Positions 16,888 through 23,497 of a stretch of DNA of 35,348 bases are shown in pieces. The notes beneath the pieces were generated by a model. That model ran no database searches. It saw nothing but the letters and a program-made list of their open reading frames with translations, and had not been told where the DNA came from. A program made the position numbers and the translations under genes. Positions within the stretch are counted from its first letter, which is position 1; each line of letters starts with the position of its first letter. The DNA is from Burkholderiaceae bacterium. Lineage in GTDB: Bacteria > Pseudomonadota > Gammaproteobacteria > Burkholderiales > Burkholderiaceae_E. The stretch is taken from NCBI GenBank assembly GCA_023384005.1, contig JAHDXY010000015.1, positions 1 to 35,348 of the forward strand, written 5' to 3'.

Positions 16888-17378
16888 CAGCGCCTCGCCC
16901 GCCTCAGGTTGCGCGCGAGAGAATACGCAGCGGCGGCCACCAGAGAGACCAGCCCGGCGCTGATCGGGTAGAGCTTGAAGCCGTAGTCGAGATCCCAGAT
17001 CGGCAGGGCGAGCACCGAGAACGCGTTGATCGTGTCGATACTCGCGTAGGCCGCGACCGACCCGATGACGATCATCGTCAGGTCCGCGACGATCGCGCCA
17101 ACGCGCGTGCGCGCGATCGGCAGAAAGTCGAGCGCGAGGTGTTCCCTCGAAAGCCAAAGCGCTGGCGCCGCGACCCAGATCATGAGGACGAACGCGATGA
17201 CCGAGATCTCCTCGACCCAGAACAGGCTACTGGAGAAGACGTATCGCAGCACGACCTGTGCGACGGCGAGTCCGCAATACAACACGAGGCACAGTCCGAC
17301 GACACCAGAGCCGATGCGATACGCGATGCGAGTCACGCCGTCGACTGGTGCAAGCGAACTCGTGGGCTCGTTCTCCAT
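16887..17378 (-). CDS. dctQ: TRAP transporter small permease (DctQ family)
   Basis: A 163-residue membrane protein with four predicted helices (about 24-45, 57-75, 96-115 and 138-156) and the DctQ sequence 'VLRYVFSSSLFWVEEISVIAFVLMIWVAA' region. 'WVEE' and 'HLALDF' are conserved in the family. It partners dctM, whose ATG overlaps its stop. It starts a leftward operon and is divergent from dctP across a 212-base region that holds two inverted repeats. Confidence 0.9.
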   Translation of the reverse strand: MENEPTSSLAPVDGVTRIAYRIGSGVVGLCLVLYCGLAVAQVVLRYVFSSSLFWVEEISVIAFVLMIWVAAPALWLSREHLALDFLPIARTRVGAIVADLTMIVIGSVAAYASIDTINAFSVLALPIWDLDYGFKLYPISAGLVSLVAAAAYSLARNLRRARR

Positions 17379-17413
17379 AGTCCTTCGTTCCGTTTCAGAG
17401 AGCGATGGCGATA

Positions 17414-17465
17414 GTATCCTTCGATACCAGCTACGGCCTTCCGAAGTCGTATCTTCACTTGATAC
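17414..17465. promoter_or_regulatory. Two GTATC...GATAC inverted repeats in the dctQ-dctP divergent region
   Basis: GTATC-cttc-GATAC (17414-17427) and GTATC-ttcactt-GATAC (17449-17465). Both end in GATACCAG. They lie between the divergent starts of dctQ (17378) and dctP (17591), which is where an operator for both units would stand. The regulator is not identified. Confidence 0.45.
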
Positions 17466-17590
17466 CAGTCAAGTCACGGCCCTGCGAAATGCGTCGCGGC
17501 CGTTTACTCTACGAGCATCGTTGCACTCGCCCGAGTTGAGTATGGCGGCGCGACAACAAATCGGTCGTTCGATCAGGAAGGGGTAAACAG

Positions 17591-18580
17591 ATGAAGAAGT
17601 TCGCTTTGCTGGCTGTAGTCGCCGCTGTCACACTCATCGGCACTCCCGTTGCGTCACAGGCGGAGAAGCTCCGACTCGGACACGTGAGCCCGGTCGGCGG
17701 ACTGTACGACCAGGTGGCGAAGAGCTTCGCCGAAAAGCTGGCGAAGTCGAGCGAAGGAAAGGACTCGATCGAGATATTGCCCAACGGTGTGCTGGGCGCC
17801 CAGCCACAACTGCTCTCGCAGCTCAGCGCTGGCACGCTGGACTTCTGGGTCGTGGACACACCTGCCATCACGATCGCTCCGGCCGGTCGCGACTACCAGG
17901 TCCTTTTGGCGCCTTTTCTCTTTGACACGCAGGCCCAGTTCCGCCGCTTCATGCAGAGCCCGGTAGCGGAGGAAATGGCGGAAAAGGTGAGGCTCGCTGT
18001 CGGCATTCGTCACCTTTCAGTCGGCGCCGACCAGGCGCCACGTGCGCTGTCCACCCGCAAGACAGCAGTGATGAAGCCCGCGGACCTGTCGAGGCTGAAG
18101 GTCCGCGTGCCTGAAACTCCGTTTCTGGTGGAGGCCTGGAAGGCGTGGGGCGCCAGCCCGACCCCGGTCAAAGCAACCGAGCTGTTTTCCTCGCTTCAGT
18201 CGGGGCTGGTCGACGGTCAGGAGAACGGTTTGGGCGTGTTTCTCGATTTCAGCCTGAACGAGGTGCAGGAATATTTCATCGAGTTGGACTACGTCCGTTC
18301 AGGCGTCTCGATCTTCATGAGCGAGAAGACCTGGCAGAAGTTGTCGCCAGAAAGCCGCGAACGTATCGCGCAAGCGGCGCGCGCAGTCAGCACCGAAAGC
18401 GCTGCCAAGTACGACTCGTACATGGAGAGTCTGCGGCAAAGGGCGAAGGAAAAAGGAACGAAGGTCGTCGTTCCGGACGTCGCGGCGTTTCGCGCAGCGT
18501 CGGTCAAGATCGTCGAGGACTTCGACGGGAAAGCGTGGCCGAAGGGAATGCTCGAGCGGATTCGCGCCGCCGCGCGCTAG
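17591..18580 (+). CDS. dctP: TRAP transporter solute-binding protein (DctP family)
   Basis: The periplasmic receptor that delivers an organic acid to DctQM. It has 329 residues with an N-terminal signal peptide (1-24, MKKFALLAVVAAVTLIGTP then AxA-type 'SQA'). 'LRLGHVSPVGGLYDQVAKSFAEKL' and 'SIEILPNGVLGAQPQLLSQL' are DctP blocks. Arg172 in 'LKVRVPETP' is the conserved arginine that pairs with the substrate carboxylate. 'ATELFSSLQSGLVDGQENGL' is the hinge-side signature. GGAAGGGG stands close upstream of ATG. It is divergent from dctQM. The ligand should carry a carboxylate; its identity is not visible. Confidence 0.93.
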   Translation: MKKFALLAVVAAVTLIGTPVASQAEKLRLGHVSPVGGLYDQVAKSFAEKLAKSSEGKDSIEILPNGVLGAQPQLLSQLSAGTLDFWVVDTPAITIAPAGRDYQVLLAPFLFDTQAQFRRFMQSPVAEEMAEKVRLAVGIRHLSVGADQAPRALSTRKTAVMKPADLSRLKVRVPETPFLVEAWKAWGASPTPVKATELFSSLQSGLVDGQENGLGVFLDFSLNEVQEYFIELDYVRSGVSIFMSEKTWQKLSPESRERIAQAARAVSTESAAKYDSYMESLRQRAKEKGTKVVVPDVAAFRAASVKIVEDFDGKAWPKGMLERIRAAAR

Positions 18581-18590
18581 GGACGCCACG

Positions 18591-18623
18591 GGGGCTGCGG
18601 CAATCGGTAGAGCCGCGCGCCCC
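18591..18623. terminator. Hairpin in convergent gap between dctP and TauE/SafE gene
   Basis: Arms GGGG..GCGGC (18591-18601) and GCCGC..GCCCC (18612-18623) can pair across a ten-base loop with a small internal bulge. It lies between two converging stop codons, a usual terminator place, but lacks a T-run. Confidence 0.4.
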
Positions 18624-18628
18624 GGCCC

Positions 18629-19432
18629 TCAGCGCGCGAGGATCTGCGCGGCGCCACGCCAGATCAGCACCGCTGCCCCGAACAGGATGACCGCCTGCAG
18701 GACCGCGCTGAAGCGCCGCTCGGAGATCCGGCCGTGGATCTTCGAGCCGAGGATTCCGCCCGTGAGGATCAGCGGAAACAGGACCGCGCTCTCGACGACC
18801 ACCTGCCAGTCGATGTGGCCCGCGAAAGCCATCATCAGCGCGCGCCAGGCGACGACCAGCGTACTGAGCAGCAGCACCGTGCCGCGGAACACCGTCTTGT
18901 CAGCGATGATCATACGCAGGTAGATCGCCACGAACAGCAGCCCGCCGGCGCCGGTCACGCCGCTCACTAGCCCCGAGAAGGCAGAGATCGCGACCACCGT
19001 CACCGGCTTGCCGATGTCGATGCGCTGCGCCAGCCGGGTCCACACGCCGAGCATGTCGCAAAGCGCCAGCATGCCGAGCGCCAGGCCCAGGACAGTGGTC
19101 AGGGTCGGCGCGCCGATCCTGCCGAAGATCCACACGCCCAGTGCCGCGGCGGCGAAATTCGGGACGATGACCTTGCGCGCGATCCTTCGATCCCCGTGGC
19201 GAAAACCCTCGCGCACGAACTGCATTTGCGACAGGATGTTCGCCATCACGGCGAGCGCGACCGCGTGGTGCGCGTCGATCACCAGCGCGCCGAACACGAT
19301 GGTCGGCGTGAGCGATCCGACGCCGATCGCTCCCTTGACCGTGAAGGCCAGCAGATAGATCGCGGCCAGCGCGACGATGCGCGGCCAATCGAGGCCTTCG
19401 AACAGCGGGGCGATCGCGAAATCGGCCGGCAT
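18629..19432 (-). CDS. TauE/SafE-family (DUF81) membrane permease
   Basis: A 267-residue inner-membrane protein with about eight hydrophobic segments and the family arrangement of two similar halves. Each half has a Gly-rich turn ('VKGAIGVGSLTPTIVFG' in the first, 'GLVSGVTGAGGLLFVAIY' in the second). Family members export sulfite, sulfoacetate or other small organic anions, and a few import them. It is divergent from the enolase-superfamily gene. The gap between them holds two palindromes, so both may be under the same control. Possible role: removing or taking up an anion of the region C pathway. Substrate not known. Confidence 0.85.
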   Translation of the reverse strand: MPADFAIAPLFEGLDWPRIVALAAIYLLAFTVKGAIGVGSLTPTIVFGALVIDAHHAVALAVMANILSQMQFVREGFRHGDRRIARKVIVPNFAAAALGVWIFGRIGAPTLTTVLGLALGMLALCDMLGVWTRLAQRIDIGKPVTVVAISAFSGLVSGVTGAGGLLFVAIYLRMIIADKTVFRGTVLLLSTLVVAWRALMMAFAGHIDWQVVVESAVLFPLILTGGILGSKIHGRISERRFSAVLQAVILFGAAVLIWRGAAQILAR

Positions 19433-19506
19433 GGGGCGCTTCCTTCAACCGCGACGAAGCTGCGAGCAGCCCCCGCGACGGCCAGGCTGGGGGATGATCG
19501 CCGACC

Positions 19507-19525
19507 GAATCGATTATATCGATTC
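19507..19525. promoter_or_regulatory. Perfect palindrome GAATCGAT-TAT-ATCGATTC
   Basis: Eight-base arms around a three-base centre. It directly abuts the ACAGTATACTGT palindrome and lies between the divergent TauE/SafE gene and the enolase-superfamily gene. It looks like an operator for a second dimeric regulator, or part of a composite site. Confidence 0.5.
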
Positions 19526-19537
19526 ACAGTATACTGT
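19526..19537. promoter_or_regulatory. Perfect 12-bp palindrome ACAGTATACTGT, putative GntR operator
   Basis: It lies 38 bases before the GTG start of the enolase-superfamily gene. Sites with a related core occur at 21720-21731 and 23112-23123, each upstream of a unit in the same locus. The encoded GntR/FCD protein is the natural candidate to bind it. Confidence 0.6.
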
Positions 19538-19574
19538 CGACCGGATATCGACGAACCAGCCGGGAGAAAACCGC

Positions 19575-20693
19575 GTGATCATCACCGACGTCGAAACGAT
19601 CATGCTGCGACTGCCCGTCGTGGTTCCAAACGGCGACGGGTTGCAGGACACGCTGATCATTCGCGTGCACACGGACGAGGGCATCGTCGGCATCGGCGAG
19701 GCGCACACCGTTCCGCTCGTGCTCAAGGCGATCATCGACGCGCCGGTGTCGCAGCTGACCGGGCAGGGGCTCAGGCAGCTGCTCGTCGGCAGGAACCCGC
19801 TCGACATCAACTCGCTCTGGTCGCTGATGTACGACCACTCGACGACCTACGGCCGTCGCGGAGTCGTCATGCAGGCGATCAGCGGCGTCGACATCGCGCT
19901 GTGGGACATCCTCGGAAAGCACTGCGGCCAGCCGATTCACCGCCTGCTCGGCGGTGCGCGGCGCGAGCGGCTGCGCGCCTACGCGAGCGACCTCTCGCCC
20001 GAGACCGAGGGAGCGATCGTCGAGTCCGCCAGGCGCCACGTCGCCAACGGGTACACGGCGATGAAGTTCGGCTGGGGCAAGCTCGGCAACAGCGTTCGCG
20101 ACGACCTGCGTTTCGTCGAGAAGGTTCGCGCGGCGATCGGCGACGCGCCCGACGTCATGATCGACATGGGCAACCCGGTGCAGCTGGAGGACGCGCTCTG
20201 GCTTGGAGACGCGCTGGCTGATCACCGCGTCGCTTTCCTGGAGGAACCGCTCTCGCCCGACGATCTAGAGGGCTTCGCGCGTCTGACTGCCCGTTCGAAG
20301 ACGCCGATCGCCACCGGCGAGAAGGAAACCACCCGCTTCGGCTTTCGCGACCTGATCGAGCGCGGCGGGTTGCGCATCATCCAGCCCGACGTCGCCAGGT
20401 GCGGCGGGATCACCGAGGTGATGCGCATCGCGGCGCTGGCGGAAATCCGCGGCGTGCGCGTGATTCCACACTGCTGGGCCAGCGACATCCTCGTCTCTGC
20501 GACGGTGCAGGTCCTCGCGACGATCGCCGACGCGCCCTACCTGGAGTTCAACGCCACCGGCAATCCGTTGAAGACCGAGTTGCTGCGCGAACCAATCGTC
20601 GCGGTCGACGGCTTCGTGCGCGTGCTGCAGGGGCCGGGGCTCGGCCTCGAACTGAACGAAGACACGATCGCGCGCTATCGCTGGACGCCGTAG
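19575..20693 (+). CDS. Enolase-superfamily enzyme (mandelate racemase / acid-sugar dehydratase type)
   Basis: A Mg-dependent enzyme that abstracts the alpha-proton of a carboxylate. Of 372 residues from GTG 19575 (GGGAGA seven bases before), residues 1-120 are the capping domain and the rest the barrel. Metal ligands are Asp197 ('MIDMGNP'), Glu223 ('FLEEPLSPDD') and Glu249 ('TGEKETT'). The general base is His299 ('VIPHCWASDIL') with Asp272 ('IQPDVARCGG') as its dyad partner. Lys164 ('TAMKFGWG') stands opposite. His-Asp plus one Lys is the mandelate-racemase subgroup, many members of which dehydrate sugar acids to 2-keto-3-deoxy acids. Those are the usual substrates of NAL/DHDPS-type lyases, four of which are encoded nearby. 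Substrate not known. Confidence 0.9.
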   Translation: MIITDVETIMLRLPVVVPNGDGLQDTLIIRVHTDEGIVGIGEAHTVPLVLKAIIDAPVSQLTGQGLRQLLVGRNPLDINSLWSLMYDHSTTYGRRGVVMQAISGVDIALWDILGKHCGQPIHRLLGGARRERLRAYASDLSPETEGAIVESARRHVANGYTAMKFGWGKLGNSVRDDLRFVEKVRAAIGDAPDVMIDMGNPVQLEDALWLGDALADHRVAFLEEPLSPDDLEGFARLTARSKTPIATGEKETTRFGFRDLIERGGLRIIQPDVARCGGITEVMRIAALAEIRGVRVIPHCWASDILVSATVQVLATIADAPYLEFNATGNPLKTELLREPIVAVDGFVRVLQGPGLGLELNEDTIARYRWTP

Positions 20694-20782
20694 CGCGGCG
20701 CACGTGCCGGCGAGCTGGACGCCGTAGCGCCAGGTACGTGCCGACGAGTTGGACGCCGTAGCGCCGGACACCTGCCCGAGGA
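20681..20782. repeat. 34-bp tandem repeat, about three copies, overlapping the dehydratase stop codon
   Basis: CTGGACGCCGTAGCGC recurs at 20681, 20715 and 20749 (the last with TT in place of CT), a period of exactly 34. The first copy includes the last codons and TAG stop of the enolase-superfamily gene, so each copy repeats that stop. The array fills the start of the convergent gap before the GntR gene. Confidence 0.8.
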
Positions 20783-20814
20783 CGTCCTGCTCGGCCTCCT
20801 GCCTACACCCGGCC

Positions 20815-21573
20815 CTACTCGGCGGCGATCTCTTCTTCGTGCGCGCGCAGCGCCGCCACCATCTTCTCGACGACGACGTGCTGGCGCATCGCCTTCTCGG
20901 CCTTCACCGGATCGTTGGTGGCGATCGCGTCGAGCAGGCGGACGTGGTTGTCGGCCACCTCGTCCAGTCCGCCGTGGAACTTCCAGTTCAGGGTGAGAAA
21001 CAGCCTGAACTGCTGGCCGAGGCTGGCGAGAACCTGGTGCAGCAGTCCGTTGTCGGTCAGCTTCCACAGCAGGTCGTGGAACTCCAGGTCCAGGTCGATC
21101 ATCGCGAGGAAATCGGTGCGCCTGGCCGCGTCGCGCATGCTGGCGACGATCCGGTCGAACTTCGCCCGGTGTTGCGGCTTGAACCTGCTGCACAGCAGTC
21201 GTGCCGCGTATCCCTCGAGTTCGGAGCGCACGCCGAACAGATCCTCGAGGTCGCGCTTGGACCACTCGCGAATGCGCCCTCCTCGACCAGGCTCGCGGTC
21301 GATCACGCCGCTTTGCGCCAGTTCGGTCAGCGCCTCGCGAATCGGCGAGCGGCTCACGCCGAGGATGCCGACCAGATCGCTCTCGATCAGCCGGTCGCCG
21401 GGGCGCAGCCGCCCGTCGAGCAGGCCCTGGATGATGACCTGCGACACGCGTTCGGGCAGAACCGAGCGCTTCAACGGGGCGATCTTCGCCTTGGTGAGTC
21501 CGCTGCCGGCGCGCGCAGGCCGCGCCTTGTTCTTCGCGATCGCCGCAGACGAGTCGGTGCGTTTCAACGCCAT
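20815..21573 (-). CDS. GntR-family transcriptional regulator, FadR/FCD subfamily
   Basis: A probable ligand-responsive repressor of 252 residues from ATG 21573 (GGGGAG just upstream). The N-terminal winged helix-turn-helix is seen as 'LLDGRLRPGDRLIESDLVGI' and 'GVSRSPIREALTELAQSGVI'. The C-terminal FCD domain has the metal/ligand histidines in 'DLEFHDLLWKL', 'NHVRLLDAI' and 'MRQHVVVEK', with an upstream Asp. FCD domains commonly bind small carboxylates, often through a metal. It sits at the centre of the locus, divergent from the first FAD oxidase gene. A GTATAC-type site lies between them (21720-21731), so autoregulation is likely. It is converged on by the dehydratase gene. A longer frame to 21666 covers only repeats. 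Confidence 0.92.
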   Translation of the reverse strand: MALKRTDSSAAIAKNKARPARAGSGLTKAKIAPLKRSVLPERVSQVIIQGLLDGRLRPGDRLIESDLVGILGVSRSPIREALTELAQSGVIDREPGRGGRIREWSKRDLEDLFGVRSELEGYAARLLCSRFKPQHRAKFDRIVASMRDAARRTDFLAMIDLDLEFHDLLWKLTDNGLLHQVLASLGQQFRLFLTLNWKFHGGLDEVADNHVRLLDAIATNDPVKAEKAMRQHVVVEKMVAALRAHEEEIAAE

Positions 21574-21610
21574 CTCTCCCCTCTGAACCAGCGCCGGATT
21601 CGCGGCGCGG

Positions 21611-21695
21611 CTCGGTTCGCGCGGTTCGGTCAGCGCAACCCGGTTCGCGCAGCGCGGTTGACGCAACTCGATCCGCGCAGCTCGGGTCGCGCGGT
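21611..21695. repeat. Three imperfect 28-29-bp tandem repeats in the GntR leader
   Basis: Units begin at 21611, 21640 and 21668, sharing the pattern CGGTTCGCGCAG...GCGCAAC with several substitutions. They occupy most of the space between the GntR start and the GTATAC-type site, so they are transcribed as GntR leader or act as spacer. Confidence 0.55.
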
Positions 21696-21719
21696 TCCAT
21701 TCGGATCGTCGCTTCGATT

Positions 21720-21731
21720 ATTGCATACTGT
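21720..21731. promoter_or_regulatory. GTATAC-type site ATTGCATACTGT between GntR and FAD oxidase genes
   Basis: It matches the perfect palindrome at 19526 in nine of twelve positions. Its place between divergent starts of the regulator and its presumed target is the classic position for an autoregulated operator. Confidence 0.5.
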
Positions 21732-21767
21732 GTACCGCCGGTGTCGTTCAGGAACCAGGAGGCTCCC

Positions 21768-23072
21768 GTGTCGAGTCCCGCCGTAGATCGCCGCGGTCTG
21801 CCCGACGCGCACGTGAGCATCATCGGCGCCGGCATCGTCGGCGTTTGCTGCGCACTGTACCTGCGGCTCGCCGGCATCGCGGTCACGCTCTTCGATCGCG
21901 GCGAACCGGGATCGGGCTGTTCGGCCGGCAATGCCGGGATGCTCGGCGTCGATTCCTGCGTACCGCTCGCGATGCCCGGCGCGATCCGGAGAATCCCGTC
22001 GATGCTGCGATCGGCCGACGCTTCGCTCGGCGTGGACCTGGGCCGGATCCCGTCCGCACTGCCCTGGTTCCTGCGTTTTTCACTCGAGGCGAGTCCGGCA
22101 CGCGTGGCGGCCAATGCGCGCGCGCTTCACGCCCTGCAGCGCCATCTGCCCCAGTGCTACCAGGTGCTCCTCGATGCCGCCGGCGCCGGCGATCTCGTCA
22201 GGCGCGAAGGCAAGCTGCACCTGTGCGAGAGCGAAGCGAGCTTTCTCGAGTCGCAGCCCGGGCGCGACATCCAGCGCGAGCACGGAGTCGAGATGATCGC
22301 GCTAGACCCGCGAGAAGTGATCGAGCGCCTGCCCGCGCTCACGCGCGACATCCACTGCGGCGTGTTCTATCCGAACGCGTTTCACAGCATCGATCCGCGC
22401 GCCATGGTGATGCGCTTCGCGCAGAACTTCCGCGAGCGCGGCGGCGTGCTGGTCAGGGACGAGATCCGCGACATCGAGATCGGCCCGTCGGGTCCGCTGC
22501 GCCTCGTCGGCGCCGCGGCGAACTACCCGGTGCGCCGACTCGTCATCGCTGGCGGGATCGATTCCGCTTCGCTCGCGGCGAGATTCGGCACCAGGGTGCC
22601 GATGATCGCGCATCGCGGCTACAACCTGACGCTGCAGGGGGCCGAGCTCGGGTTTCCGGTGAAGTCCGAGGATCGCAAGATCGTCCTCACCCCGATGAGA
22701 GACGGCGTCAGGGTGACCGGAATCGCCGAGATCGCCGCGCCGGCCAAGCCGCCCACGCCGGGCTACGCCGATAGACTCGCGGGCCACGCGAGCGCGGTCG
22801 TTCCGGGGCTGACCCGGCGAACGACCGAGCCGTGGGTGGGGTCGCGCCCCTGCACTCCCGATTCGTTGCCGGTGCTCGGGCGCTGCCCGCGCTTCGCCGA
22901 TGTCGTCTACGCCTACGGCCACGGACACCTGGGGCTGGGACTCGGTGCGGTGACCGGGAGGATAGTCTCGCAGCTCCTCGCGGGCGACGCACCCCTCGCG
23001 GACCTGCAGCCCTATCGTCCCGACCGCTTTCGGCTGTGGGAGAAGCGCTCGCCGAAGGCGGCGGCGTCCTGA
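21768..23072 (+). CDS. DadA/HcnC-like FAD-dependent amino-acid oxidase, paralog 1
   Basis: D-amino-acid-oxidase-fold (DAO) flavoprotein, 434 residues from GTG 21768, chosen because AGGAGG lies five bases before it. The FAD motif GxGxxG is 'VSIIGAGIVGVCCALYLRLAG' followed by 'VTLFDRGEPGSGCSAGNAG'. The C-terminal 'EPWVGSRPCTPDSLPVLG' and 'YGHGHLGLGLG' are the DadA-type flavin contacts. Such proteins oxidise D-amino acids, glycine derivatives or opines, passing electrons to the respiratory chain. It is followed after 68 bases by the HcnA/HcnB-like pair, so it may be the catalytic beta chain of a hetero-oxidase. A second DAO gene lies at 25875, so the assignment is not unique. Confidence 0.9.
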   Translation: MSSPAVDRRGLPDAHVSIIGAGIVGVCCALYLRLAGIAVTLFDRGEPGSGCSAGNAGMLGVDSCVPLAMPGAIRRIPSMLRSADASLGVDLGRIPSALPWFLRFSLEASPARVAANARALHALQRHLPQCYQVLLDAAGAGDLVRREGKLHLCESEASFLESQPGRDIQREHGVEMIALDPREVIERLPALTRDIHCGVFYPNAFHSIDPRAMVMRFAQNFRERGGVLVRDEIRDIEIGPSGPLRLVGAAANYPVRRLVIAGGIDSASLAARFGTRVPMIAHRGYNLTLQGAELGFPVKSEDRKIVLTPMRDGVRVTGIAEIAAPAKPPTPGYADRLAGHASAVVPGLTRRTTEPWVGSRPCTPDSLPVLGRCPRFADVVYAYGHGHLGLGLGAVTGRIVSQLLAGDAPLADLQPYRPDRFRLWEKRSPKAAAS

Positions 23073-23111
23073 CTCGCGACGCTTGACACGCGACCGCAAC
23101 CGTGTCAGCTT

Positions 23112-23123
23112 TCGGTATACAGT
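23112..23123. promoter_or_regulatory. GTATAC-core site TCGGTATACAGT before the HcnA-like gene
   Basis: Its reverse complement ACTGTATACCGA agrees with the 19526 palindrome in nine of twelve positions. It lies 17 bases before the GTG of the 2Fe-2S protein, inside the only real gap of the rightward operon, suggesting an internal regulated promoter. Confidence 0.5.
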
Positions 23124-23140
23124 AGACTGAAAGAGGCGAC

Positions 23141-23497
23141 GTGAGTCCCGACTCCGCAGATGAGGGTCGCGCTGCACGGGCCGGCGCGTTGCGCCGCGTT
23201 CGCGGCGTCGCCCGCGGCAGGCCGATCCGGCTGGTCGTCGACGGCGCCTTCGTCGAGGCCTTCGAGGGCGAATCGCTCGCCATCGCGCTCGCGGCGAGCG
23301 GCCGGCTCGCGCTGCGCAGCAGCCCGAACGCCCGGACCCCCCGAGGCATGTTCTGCCTGATGGGCGTGTGCCAGGAATGCGTGGTCGAGGTCGATGGCGC
23401 GCTGTCGGCGTCGTGCTCGGTCGGCGCGCGCGACGGGATGGTCGTCTCGACCGACACGTTGTGGCGCGCGCGCGATGTCGTGGGCGGCGCGGGATGA
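23141..23497 (+). CDS. HcnA / opine-oxidase gamma-like [2Fe-2S] protein
   Basis: A small ferredoxin-like electron-transfer chain of 118 residues. Cys72, Cys77, Cys80 and Cys92 ('FCLMGVCQEC' then 'SCSV') give the plant-type 2Fe-2S pattern of HcnA and of opine/sarcosine-type oxidase small subunits. The first ~28 residues are Arg/Ala-rich and may be partly untranslated. The GTG start is supported by AGAGG upstream. The gene overlaps the HcnB-like gene by four bases (ATGA), so both chains are made in equal amounts and likely form one enzyme with a DadA-like chain. It is not cyanide synthase by context: the DadA, lyase and aminotransferase genes point to catabolism. Confidence 0.87.
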   Translation: MSPDSADEGRAARAGALRRVRGVARGRPIRLVVDGAFVEAFEGESLAIALAASGRLALRSSPNARTPRGMFCLMGVCQECVVEVDGALSASCSVGARDGMVVSTDTLWRARDVVGGAG

